In this document: in pieces, positions 35,101-46,000 of the stretch | How the letters are laid out: each line of letters starts with the position of its first letter | Numbering within the stretch: the stretch's first letter is position 1 | Assembly (NCBI GenBank): GCA_004794655.1 | Contig: SMMW01000178.1 | Span: forward strand, 372,001-436,000 | Direction of reading: 5' to 3' | DNA length: 64,000 bases | From: Marisa cornuarietis | Lineage: Eukaryota; Mollusca; Gastropoda; Architaenioglossa; Ampullariidae | Program-made: the position numbers and the translations under genes | The notes under the pieces: model-generated | What the model was told of the DNA's origin: nothing | What the model saw: only the letters and a program-made list of their open reading frames with translations | Database searches by the model: none

Positions 35101-36126
35101 GGTTACGTTAATGAGAGACTACGGGCACGAGGCGCCACCGACATACACGGGGCTCTGACGCGCGGACTCGCCGTGTTGCTGGGCGAGCAAAAGCAGCGCT
35201 CCTGCGACACGGCCAACATGATCGTTTTTCTGACGGACGGCGACCCAACGGCCGGGGTCACGACGAACACCAACACCATCGTCTCTGAGGTCACTCGGCT
35301 CAACAACGGCAGGGCCTCCATTTATTCCCTGGGCTTCGGCTTCACTATGAACTTTGAGTTTCTGTCGGCTCTTTCAGAGAACAATGCTGGCTTCGCTCGG
35401 CACATCTATGACGAAAGTGACGCGAACCTTCAGCTGCAGACTTTCTATGAAGAAATTAGCCAACCCGTGGCGTGCGATCTACAGGTTGTGTACAACACCG
35501 AACTGGTAGACACACAGAAGATCTCGGACACCACGGAAAGCCTCTACTTTGACGGGAAGGAGCTCGTCGTCGTCGGTGAAATAAAGACGGCGGCCAGCCA
35601 GCTCGTTCCGGCGAACTTTGGCGCCCGCCTGCAAGGGACAGGGGCCAACGGCACTTTCGACCTTGCCGTTCCGGCCGATAATATCAGAGTCATCGGGCAA
35701 GCGGACTCAGACGTGGAATCGGGTTTGACCGAGAAGCTATACGCCTACCAAAAGATCAAGCAGCTGCTAGCCAGCCTGCTGAAGATCACCTCGGAAAAGG
35801 AGAAGAACAGAACGAGGCAGATGGCCTTGGAGCTATCCCTCAAGCACAGCTTCGTCACGCCTCTCACCTCCTTCAGCATTGTTGTCGAGCCTGCGAGTAG
35901 AGACAGCACGGACTTCGACTATGCTGACCACTATGATCTTAGCCAAGACTTTTCTGACGACTTTGGTTTGGCGTCCAGTGTCAACGTTCGATTGCAATCT
36001 GCAGCCAGTGGTCGCAATAAACTGGCCCACAATGATATTGTAGATGCCTATTCATCAGCAATTAGGAGAAAATCTGCTCTTTTCGTCCCATTGGTTCTTG
36101 TCTTTTTTTCGTTAGCTGCAAAATAG
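32125..36126 (+). CDS. Secreted VIT/vWA protein, inter-alpha-trypsin inhibitor heavy chain-like
   Basis: Four exons: 32125-32481, 33211-33380, 33743-33914, 34690-36126; phases agree and give 711 residues. The start has a signal-peptide-like segment (CAVSYMCLFLSASS). Residues about 30-230 form a VIT domain: FRFARVTIESEVVN, SNFTVEVDGVVHVAK, EKDQAQKQFDEA and ELLDRRLGKYTQ follow the heavy-chain pattern. A vWA domain follows with an intact metal site: DISGSMS from residue 310, then GATDIHGAL and FLTDGDPT. Vertebrate heavy chains are about 900 residues and have a further C-terminal domain that I do not see. The protein instead ends in a hydrophobic stretch (ALFVPLVLVFFSLAAK), which suggests a GPI-anchor signal or membrane tail. 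Probable role: extracellular matrix or surface adhesion. AATAAA signals lie at 36131 and 36416. Confidence 0.92.
33409..33448 (+). repeat. GT repeat running into a long G-tract
   Basis: A short GT repeat passes into 17 Gs, one T and 11 Gs (33420-33448), about 40 bases downstream of the exon 2 donor of the VIT/vWA gene. On the transcribed RNA it could form a G-quadruplex. Confidence 0.9.
34489..34512. repeat. GT dinucleotide microsatellite
   Basis: A GT run in the third intron of the VIT/vWA gene. Confidence 0.9.
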
Positions 36127-36486
36127 ATATAATAAAAAAATCCCCGAAACAAATCAACAAACACTTAAATCATTTTATTGTTCTGACGTATATTGATTTA
36201 AAAAAAAAACATTTTGGGCATTTGCTGGTTTCATAATCTAGACTTGCCTCTGTTTGATTCCCGTAGGTTATATGAGTCATTTTTGGGCTTGGATGGGGAA
36301 AGCTGCTTTGGTTTTTTTGGGGGAAAGGGGTGGTGTTGCATGTTTTTTTTTTATATTGTTCGTAGTGGTGAATTTGGGAGGACGAATTATTCTTGGCCGA
36401 TATTCAGATACGAACAATAAAACAGGGGTCGATTTTGCCCAATGATAAATTTTTAGGTCATTTTCGTGGGTAGTAATAGTAAAGTA

Positions 36487-36488
<2 letters not shown>

Positions 36489-36532
<44 letters not shown>
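36489..36532. repeat. GT dinucleotide microsatellite
   Basis: An uninterrupted run of about 44 bases downstream of the VIT/vWA gene; it is complementary to the CA run at 36674. Confidence 0.95.
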
Positions 36533-36533
<1 letters not shown>

Positions 36534-36672
36534 GCTTCAGTTACAGCGACGATAGAGGAAAACATGTTGCCATTTTGCAGACAATGAAGATTTTATGAAG
36601 GGTCACATTTAAGTACTATTGGCTATCTACTTTCAGCGAAAAAGTCAAATTCTCTCTTATTCTCACTCTCAC

Positions 36673-36673
<1 letters not shown>

Positions 36674-36712
<39 letters not shown>
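36674..36712. repeat. CA dinucleotide microsatellite
   Basis: An uninterrupted run of about 39 bases. With the GT run at 36489-36532 it forms a potential inverted pair separated by about 140 bases. Confidence 0.95.
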
Positions 36713-36713
<1 letters not shown>

Positions 36714-37622
36714 TTCATCTTATCCACCATCCGAGTTTATTATTGTCCTCTTTTGTACAACATTACGCCAGTGGACTATTGGACTATGCATGGTGTTATG
36801 TTTGCGAAGACATTTTGTTGACGCAGATTTTGTATGTTGATCTTATATACTAATGAAAAAAAATTGAAATGTGCTTTTATGATTTTTACACATATTAATT
36901 TTAAACATTGTTGATGATCTGCATTTCTCCTCTCCGTATGCGCTTTATACTGTAGTAAGAAAATGTTGTCTTTATATGTGAAGTACTAAAATTACTATTT
37001 GATTATGAAATTAGCAGCATCTGTTGCTTTTTATTTCCTTCTGAAAGACAGCAGTGTCGTTTGTAGTCTGAGAAGTCTATCGACTCGTTTACATACTGTT
37101 AGAAAAAGGTGGTCGAGGTTTTCGATGCAGAGGTGGCCTTTGTGGGCGCCAACTGGGGCGACCATCCCAGGGCCCGCACCTGAGGGGGCCCCCACCGCCC
37201 GCGAAAAGAGATTCTCGTGGTTAGGTATATGGCCTTCACTTGCGGTTATCGCCCCCCTCCCCATATGACATTAGACTAAGGTCGCTCCCGCATAGATGAT
37301 AAAACTTAGTGGTGATGGTGATGTGCATTCGGACGTCCGTGCGAACGTGATTTGTGTGTGATTGGAGAGACTCCCTTGCTGGTGGATGTGCGTGTGTGTG
37401 TGTGTGTGTGGGTCTTGTGTGTGTGTGGGTGGGTCTTATGTGTGTGTGTTCGTGTGAGTACATGTGTGCACGTAAGTCATTTCTTATGCACCTCACTCAC
37501 AGCGTCTGCGCGTGTGCAACACAATAAATGTACACCACGTTATAAACAAATCCGAGTGTGACGGACGTTGCTTGTTTGTCGTTTTCAGTTTGCCCACATG
37601 CAAGTCCACGCTGTTTTTTCAG

Positions 37623-37777
37623 ATCCTTACCCTATTTATTGTCGGCCTATGTTCCGTCCCTGTGGCAACGCCACTGGGACACTCTGGGCCAAAATAAGTT
37701 ACATGCCACCCGGCCCTCTCTTCAGACCGCCTGTCTTCATGCCGTCCTTTGCGGCGGGAGGAGGTAGTTCTGACTAG
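37623..37777 (+). CDS. Candidate terminal exon of an unidentified protein
   Basis: A strong acceptor (CTGTTTTTTCAG) is followed by 50 open codons to a TAG, entered with two bases from a prior exon. The peptide is Pro/Gly-rich with aromatic residues (PYPIYCRPMFRPCGNATG, then PPGPLFRPPVFMP and a GGGSSD end). The dispersed repeat at 37825 begins about 50 bases later. It may be the last exon of an unlocated gene or part of the mobile element. No family recognised. Confidence 0.25.
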
Positions 37778-37824
37778 ACTAAGGTTAGGACACACCTATG
37801 CCACGCAGTCGCACCTCTTACAAG

Positions 37825-38490
37825 GTGAACCACCACCAGTTCGTCCTTGGTGTCAAGGAAGTTTTAGTGTTGTACATGTTTTAATTACTTGTCCTGGGGG
37901 CAGTTGCACAACACATTTCTAATTTTAAACACTTTTAGGCCTTAACTCTATTTAGATAATTAGTATAAAGTGCACACCACAATTTTAGAATTTTTAAAAC
38001 TAAAACTGCTGTATGTAAGATAAGTCCTGTCAGTACAATTTTTGTATGTTTTTCTGCAATGCATCCAAATGGCTAAGAAGATATTTTGCTTCTTTAGAAC
38101 AGTTTTAAGGTTTAGAAACGTGTTGTGCAACTGGCCCCTGGACACCAGAATATCAGCCAGCAGTTTTTACTGCAGGCTCCTTGTTTTCCTAGTTTAGGTC
38201 CGTCGCATCGGCAGCTAGTTTTACATTTACCATAAGATTTAAGCTTTTTATGTCCTAATAGTTTTTGGTTTTGGTTTGTTTGTGGCCTTTTGGGCCACAA
38301 CATTTTTTTTACATGTTACCCACTCTCTTGCGTTATTCTTGCTTCTTGTTGCTTCTGTTATTGTTAAAGATGTTGTGATTATATCACTTAGGGGTGTTTT
38401 TCCCTAAACATTTTAAGGTAAGATAACTTTTTCTCGCCGTGATATAGCCTTAGTTGCTGGCACGGTACTAAACACAACCAACCAACCAAC
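37825..38490 (+). repeat. Dispersed repeat with AACC tail, copy 2, interrupted by a MITE
   Basis: It matches the repeat at 1-460 block by block, including TGGTGTCAAGGAA near the start and GTGATATAGCCTTAGTTGC before the tail AACCAACCAACC. The match is broken only by the 239-bp inserted element at 37898-38136. Confidence 0.75.
37898..38136. mobile_element. 239-bp MITE nested in the dispersed repeat
   Basis: The ends form terminal inverted repeats of about 25 bp with three mismatches (GGGCAGTTGCACAACAC on the left, GTGTTGTGCAACTGGCC on the right). They are flanked by CCTGG on both sides (37893-37897 and 38137-38141). The repeat at 1-460 shows the empty site: CCTGG runs straight into the downstream sequence. 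No coding sequence. Confidence 0.85.
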
Positions 38491-39364
38491 ATGCATGAGC
38501 CCTATTTATTAGACAAAAATATTCATGTCTTCTCCGGGAAGGACCTATGATCTATGAGAGTTGCTGAGGAGCGTGTTTACTTTTCATGTTAATTTTTTTT
38601 TCAAGAGGCTACGGGTAGCTCCACGCCAGTGGTTACCAACCGTTCTATGCCCCACCCTCCTAGGAAACTACTACACACCCGCACTTAGCCGACCTTGGAA
38701 TCCACAAAAACACTGCTTTTTCTCAAATAAAAGTGTGTTTTTTTCCCGTGCGTTGTTCAACTCCGCGGATCTTCATGTGTGCTCTGCTATGTCACAACTA
38801 ATAATAATAATTATTTGTATAGCACCTATCCAAAAATTTGCTGAGAGCGCTTTACATAAATCATACATAGACTAAATCATCAACAGTCATGTACCATATT
38901 CGCATATAACAGACTCGCGCACTTTTACAACATACACTCAAATACAAAGTAAATTACAGGCACACGTTATACACACTCGTCAGAACAGGGTCACAGTGAA
39001 GTCGTCGTTCTGAAAAGATGCGTCGTAAGTTTAGACTTAAAAGTGGTTAAAGAATCAGAGTGACAAAGGCTGATGGGTAATCTATTCCAAGTTGATGGGG
39101 CTTGATATGAGGAAGATCTCTGTCCATACGTCTTTGTCTTATAGTAAGTGGGATTTGCAGAAGCTTAAATTGTTGTCAGAAGATGAGCGAAGAACTCCTG
39201 CGGGCATATAGATATGAGAGTGAGTTGGGAGAGATACCGAGGACCAGTGCCAGAACCGGCAGAGTGGACAATTTGTAGGCTATACGGTCCACGACTAAAA
39301 CTACAGACGACACAAATCTATAAGTATAGAATGAATTGTATAAATATAAAATGCAATCTATAAG

Positions 39365-39402
39365 TATAAAATGCAATGTATAGCTATACATTGCATTTTA
39401 TA
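39365..39402. repeat. Perfect 38-bp palindrome in an AT-rich array
   Basis: The arm TATAAAATGCAATGTATAG meets its exact reverse complement with no spacer. Flanking sequence from about 39300 to 39430 repeats the ATGCAATGTATAGCTA and TATAAGTATAAAATGCAAT words, so it sits in a small array of related direct and inverted units. Confidence 0.9.
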
Positions 39403-39919
39403 ATTATACATTGCAATGTATAGCTAGAAATAGCAAATTTGAGAAAATTCCTCTCTTGGCGCCCCATACAAATCTCTATCGCAGTTTCGCTCTAGTGATA
39501 CAGGTTCACTATGATGACCAGTTACACAGATGCAAGCATTAAACATGTAAGCATATACGCATTAAACAAGTAAGAAACAAGTTACAGAGTAAATGACAAA
39601 CTACTGTGCAGGCGTGCACTTATTTTAAATTTGTCTGACGACGTCCGAGTGGAATCTTCCGAATATCACGGTACGCAAGTCAACGAATGGTATGTAGGCC
39701 GTGAGAACACGCAAGAAGAGGGTAGGTACGAGAGCCATCGGAAACATGTTTTACGTGCTCGTGAATCCCGTATTGACTCATAGCCAAGCCCCTTATCTAC
39801 GTGTTAGTGATATAATTTGTTAGCTACATCGGTCTAAGCCACGCCTGGCTGACAAAGTCCCGCAATATTTTCCACGTCCTGAAATGACCACATGTAGCAT
39901 TACATTCAGAGTTGCTTCC

Positions 39920-39950
39920 CCGGAAGTTCTGAATGCTAAAGATGGCGGCT
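39920..39950 (+). promoter_or_regulatory. ETS and YY1-type sites of the SMG7 promoter
   Basis: CCGGAAGT (39920-39927), an ETS-family consensus, and AAAGATGGCGGC (about 39938-39949), a YY1-type consensus, lie about 125-155 bases upstream of the SMG7 start codon. No TATA box is visible. The pair is typical of housekeeping promoters. The function is inferred from the motifs. Confidence 0.55.
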
Positions 39951-40073
39951 TGAAATGCCGTGTCTTTCGGACGAAGACACACAAAATATTTTATGACCGC
40001 ATTACACATTGAAAAGATCGTACTTGAAACTTTTTAGTATGTTATCTTGGATGCTTTAGTATGGACGTACGAA

Positions 40074-43000
40074 ATGAGCTCAGCTGCTCAAGTTCTGAGG
40101 TAAGAATAAACTCATTAAAACACAGTCGTCAGGTGATCTTGGGTCATGAGGAACTGATGTCGTGATGAACTTTCTCTTTTGTATGCTCTGATCACAGTTT
40201 TAAACTAGGGTAAAAAGTAAGACTTTATAATTAAAAAGAGTTTATATTAAAAATAAATTAAAATTTGGAATTACTATCTGGAAAGAGAGACAATAATAAT
40301 AATAATCAAGATTTCTGACAAAGCTGACACTTTAGTCACGCCGAAGTTGTTTACACATCGTAGACTTAAAAGTTCGATGCCTTGTTTAGTTTCTAATTTC
40401 TTACAGTGGTGCGCGAAGTATAATGTTTTGGCTATGCTTCTTGTTAGTTTTTTTTAGTATTCGCAGTAAAAAGAGCAGTTGATAAATTATTAATTTAGCA
40501 GCGATCTGAACACGTTTTTAAGTTGTATGCTCTTTATGGTAACTGTCGCTTTCCTCATTCTTGAGAAGGTTTTCTCAAGCATGATCAATACGCAGTGTCA
40601 TTTCTAAATATCCTTATTGACCTACCCAGAGCTTAGATCAACCCAAATCAAGACCAAATCGATCCATGCAAGAGTAAATCATGTCAACGCAGAAAGTCAG
40701 ACTGATCTATACCCAGAAGACAAATCGATCAGTGATCACATAAGTAGCTATTCACATAAAATATTGCCAACAAAGCCATGTATTGCTCTAGCAGCTTATG
40801 AAAGTTTTTGTGTTGCAAATCTGTCACATGATTTCCCACCTAGAGCAAGAGACCACAACAGATAAAGAGGGCACCAGTAACAGTAAACAACACCTGTGGC
40901 ATCATGGAGCAGTGACCCTTCTCCCACACCTTGCCTAAACTCTTCTCGTCCCTCCCATCCTCCGCATCCCATATTTTCCCACATCCCCAATCTCCCACAG
41001 TGCAAAATCACCTTTAGATGGAAGCACTTTTCCCTCCCCAAATCAACATGATTTCACAAGGCCAGTGGAGGCAAGAGTACTTGACAATACACATCAGGTG
41101 TGCTTTAGCTAAATAAATACCTGGACAGTGATACCTGTTTGATGTTAACTGAATATAAAAACATTTTTTGGGTTGCATATTGTCAAGGAGTCTAACACAA
41201 ACAATAGTTTCAGCTTTCTTATGATTTGATTTTATCTGGATCAGTTTAGCCTTTGGAGGAGTCAAGCTGACTCTTGGTGGTGATCGCTATACCTAGGTTG
41301 ATTTGGTGTTGTGTTTAAGCATTATAACAACCTTTGTCAGAAGAAGGCAGCACACTTAGATTTTCTTGATATAAAATGGCATAAAATCAAGGTTTTCAAG
41401 TTCATGTACAAAATATCTAATAGTCTTTAATGAATCTGTTAAATTAACTGTTCATAACTGTTAGACTTGTATGGTCAAAAACACCAGATACCTTATTCCA
41501 AGGTGTATTGAAAAGATGAATTTTGAAGCTGAGAGTAAATGTTCACTATTGTTTGAAATGGACAAAGTCATTCTTGTGTTTGTTGGATAATCTGCATATG
41601 CAGTATCTTGAGAACATGACCAATAACAACAACAATAATAATGGTAGTAGTTGTAATAATTTATACTTAGAAGAAGCGTTAATGATAGTAGGGGATAAAG
41701 ATTAACATTAATTTTTTTTTAGTTAAGTACACTGACATTTGATCCTTTCTACTGTAGACAAGCAGAAAGCCTAAAGGCGACAATATCCGAGAGTGGGAAG
41801 AGTATTGCAGAGCTATGGGTAACTCGTCAAAGGTTGGAGGACCTTTACAAGCGACTGCTGTTGATGGACCTTGAGTATGCCCTTGACAAAAAGGTTGAGC
41901 AAGACCTGTAAGTAACTCTGATCATTCTTGTCTTCTTTTACATCTTGAGCATTTTGTAAATAATTTTTCACTTAATGGTATTTTATGTCTGGCAGTTAAG
42001 CCTTTGTTAGATTTACTTCATACCAGGTCATGCATTTTAGCAATGGCTTATGGTCATGTAAGAGCTTTTTCTGTATGAAAGCAGATACACAAGCTTCCAG
42101 AAATGCATGCAATTGTCATGTATGTGCTGTACCTGCATTATGTTCAAATATTACAATACTATACATGCATGTGCACAAATGAACATGTGCACCTATGCAT
42201 AATGGACACAAGATTTGCTTATGTAAAGACAAACATCAACAACCTGCATGCACAGCCTGATGACTTGAATAAGTTAAAATGTGTGTTTTTTTTAAAAATG
42301 TTCCTCAGGTGGAATCATGCGTTCAAAAACCAGATTACTACTCTTCAAACTCAAGCTAAAGATAAACATGTAAGCAGAGAAAAGAAGCTTTCAATATTTA
42401 ACGTGTTTGTTTGGATGTTTTTTTGTTTGTTTGTTTGTTTTCTTTTGGCAGTTAAGTAAACTACGTCAGAAGAACCCACACATTACCTGGTTGCGCCTTA
42501 TATACATCAATGCTTTTTAGGCATGGTTATGCTGTTTTAGATTAATTAATGATTTTTTTAAGTTTCTTTAATTCACAGCATTTTTAATGACCATAGAAAG
42601 ACTTTATAACTGGCATATTTATTTTGAGGGTTTTTTTTTTGTTTTTTGCCTGCAGAATCCAAAGAAATCGGAGGTACAGGCCAACTTGAATTTGTTTCTA
42701 GAGACTGCCAGTGGCTTCTACTTGCAGGTGGTTTGACATTTTTTAGAACTCTCCACATATACATAGTTTTACCATTTTTATGAACTTAACTGTTTTCATT
42801 GCTCAGTACTAAGATATCTTGAGATGACTGTGACAGATTTTTTGAGAAAGCATGTAGCAGAAATTAATAGTTGTAATGCTTGATTATTTTGGGTAAGAGT
42901 ATAAGGGAGGAGTAGGATATTATTTAACAACAAATGAGAACAAATCATTCTTTGCTTTCTTTGTTGAACAGTTTCTTCAGTTAATATGCTCAACTTTCAA

Positions 43001-46000
43001 GCTGGACTTGCCCTTCAGACGCAAATCTGCTGCGTTTGGGGTCATGAAAGGTAAGTGTTATGCATTGGATTGATTGTGAGGTCATTAGCTGTTAGTGCTT
43101 CTGTTTTTCTGCAAAATTTTGAATATTGTAACACGTGCATGTTCTCTTTTGCTCATTCTCCCTTTCACGCACACACAGTCTTTCTCAGAAATTGGCAAAG
43201 GATGAGAGAGAAGCTTTTAGTGAGTCATATTTTTTGTAATAGTAGGAATTTTCCTGTTTTGCTTAAACCTCATTATCTTTTTAAATAATTTCTGGCTTTC
43301 AGAAAAATGTCAGATGCGTGCAAAGATAACTCCTCCAAAGAAGAGCTCCTGTTTGTACATCTGCCAGTACTGCTTGGTACACCTTGGTGACATTGGTAAT
43401 GTATTATGTTGTTTTAAGGTATTTTTGCATTTGTAGTAGAAGATATTATCCATAGGCTAATGTCATCTAGTAGTGTCCAGTCAAGAAATCAATGCTTGTT
43501 AGTGTGTCTCATGCATTCCAGGCTTGAGTATTTTATGGATGCACTTTATAGACTACATGAAAAAATCTTAACTTCTTGACATGACAGCTTGTGTGTGTTT
43601 TAAGCCTTACCTCACAGCGATTATTGCCTCATGAGAGTCGCTTCACCACAAGGAATTAGATTTGGAAAAGATTGATTATGCTACTAAATTGTAGAGAAAT
43701 GGTTCAACTTTTAAATGCAGCATTTATTTGTAGCATTTTAACCTTTCATAAATTTATTTGTAGAATTTTAACCTTTCATAAATTTATTTGTAGAATTTTA
43801 ACCTTTAATGAATGGAAAAGAAAGACACCAGACATATTTATCAGCAAGGCATGTCAGTGAGTGGCAAACCAGTGCATCAACACTGTGTCAGTTTTGTGCA
43901 GTTTGATTCCTACTTAATAGAAAGGGCTAACTGCCTGTTTTTATGTTATTAAAAAACAATGATTCATAAGTAAATTGTTGAGTCATATTAATTTGCATTT
44001 CTTGGAATTCTTTAGGTTTTTTTTGTGTCTGGAATGCATTATGCTCGTTACAGCTCGTTATAGACAGCAAGTGGAGCAAGCCCAGACTTTCTACAGGCAT
44101 GCTGTCAACCTTTCTCCACAAAATGGTATGTAAAGTGTTTGTGATAAATTTTTCTTTTTCATACTTTTTTTTTTTTGCACCAAAGGTTGCATTGATTCAT
44201 AGTGTGTGAAGATAAAATCTCAGGCTTACATGATCTGTAGAATAGTGGATTTCTTTTTTTCATTCTGGTTTGTTTGATTGCACTGAATATACATATGATG
44301 ATTCAATGCTTTTTTCCAGGTCAGCCATATAACCAGCTAGCTATTTTGGAGGTAAATCGCAATAACAAACTGTCATCTGTGTTTTATTACGTGCGGAGTT
44401 TGGCTGTGAGACACCCTTTTCCTGTGGCTGCAACCAACTTGGAGAAGTTCTACAGCAAGCTTATCAAGGACACGTAAGCACATTTTCTCTCTTATCCAAC
44501 CAACTTAGAGAAGGTTAAAGACCCATAAGAATCTGTTTTGTCTTGACTGTGCATTAGTCTGCCAGCATTTTTTTTATAATTCGTTTTTCATGCTTAATGA
44601 AAGCCACAAGAGTTGAAACTTCGTGAGCCTTCACCAATTTTACACAATCCTACATTTATTTTTGATGATAGCCAATGTGGTAATGCAAAAAAACTGCATG
44701 CTTTGCGATTGCATAACTCTGGGGAGAGTATGTTGTTCTGAAGGAGTATGTCAAGGAGTCAAGGCTGGCAAGATAATTAGTTTAGACTGTATTTAAAAAA
44801 AGGAATAGTTTCATAGATTAACAAAGCATGAAGTGAGATTTTCAGTCAGTGAGATTGATCTTTGAACTTTAACTTTTGATGAAGTCTTGATTGTGCAGTA
44901 GTGTCCTTCAGTTATCCTCTTAACGGAGGTTTTCAAATTTTTAAACCTCATTCCCAGCTTCTTACTTAGCTTGGCTGTGCAAACTTTGTCACTTGTTTGA
45001 TGAAATATCAAGGGTTACCTGAGTTAAGATTTGCAGGTTGAAGGTTACCTGCCCATGAAATAAAGAAGCTGCTTTAGAGTGCTCTGTTAAGGGTGCTTAA
45101 TTAAAAATAATTTATTGTTACAGTTCTGAATTCAAAGGCAAGATGGCCCAGAATGAGTTTGTAAATGCATTCTTGCAGTTCCAAGCTCTCATCCATCTGT
45201 CAGCAGGTATTGGCACATTCATGTATCATTTCTTTATACTGTCAGTCTCATATAGTCTGTCCTTTTGCTTCAAGCTAACAGATTCTCATAATATATAGAT
45301 ATATAGATAATTCTGTTAAAAGGAAAGCGATTACTGAATTCTATTATGCAGAATAGCAGGCTTGTAAAGCTAACAGAAAAGCTAAGGAAGTTATTTGATA
45401 AAGAATCTCAGAATGATTAGATGACACTTTTTTTTCAACCATAACAAAAGTAGGGTGAGAGAATTATATAATCATTAACAGTCGCCATGAAATGTCTCAG
45501 CAAGGTCATTTGTGTTCCAAATTTCTCCTGCAGATTTCAACCGGGCCTCCTACCTATGCAGCCGCATTTTGTCCTGTTTGCCAGCTCATTTGATGTCGCA
45601 GACCTTCAGTGCCAGTGTTTTAGTGCAATGTGTGGCCATCACCATCTTCACACTCAATCATGTTCGGCACATTCCTTCTGGTGGTGATGCCAATGCTAAC
45701 TTCACAAATGTCGCAAATACCAAAAGTGCTGGCAGTTCTGGAGATGGTATTGGTAGTGGAAACATGATGAATGTAAATGAATCTATATCAAAGTTAACTA
45801 ACCAGTCCGAGGTCCTGCTGAGTGATGATGAAGAGAAGAGTATAGAAATTCTGCTTCGATTTACAGGTGTGGTGATTAAATTTATTGTAGATTATTGCTA
45901 CTTATCAGTACACTTGTGACAAGTGTGAAAATAGAAATTCTTTTTTTTCAAAGGGTGTGATTTATGCATTTGTGTGAAGTGTAATTTTGTAGTCTGCTCA

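Larger units (their letters stand above)
36127..39900. other. Repeat-rich spacer between the VIT/vWA gene and SMG7
   Basis: It begins with the 3' end of the VIT/vWA gene. It then holds GT and CA microsatellites, a GC-rich patch near 37130-37210, a candidate exon at 37623, a composite repeat at 37825-38490, LINE-like sequence near 38800-39240 and a palindrome at 39365. The 38800-39240 piece (ATTTGTATAGCACC, AGCGCTTTACATAAA, TTAGACTTAAAAGTGGTTAA) resembles the remnant at 54815-55060. Confidence 0.6.

Noticed and set aside
37031..37561. Open frames rich in Thr/His or Cys/Val around 37236-37561
   Set aside because: They are translations of GT/CA simple repeats and a GC-rich patch.
40061..40099. 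ATG at 40061 as the SMG7 start
   Set aside because: Its frame reaches exon 2 in the wrong phase. The ATG at 40074 gives the family N-terminus and splices in frame.
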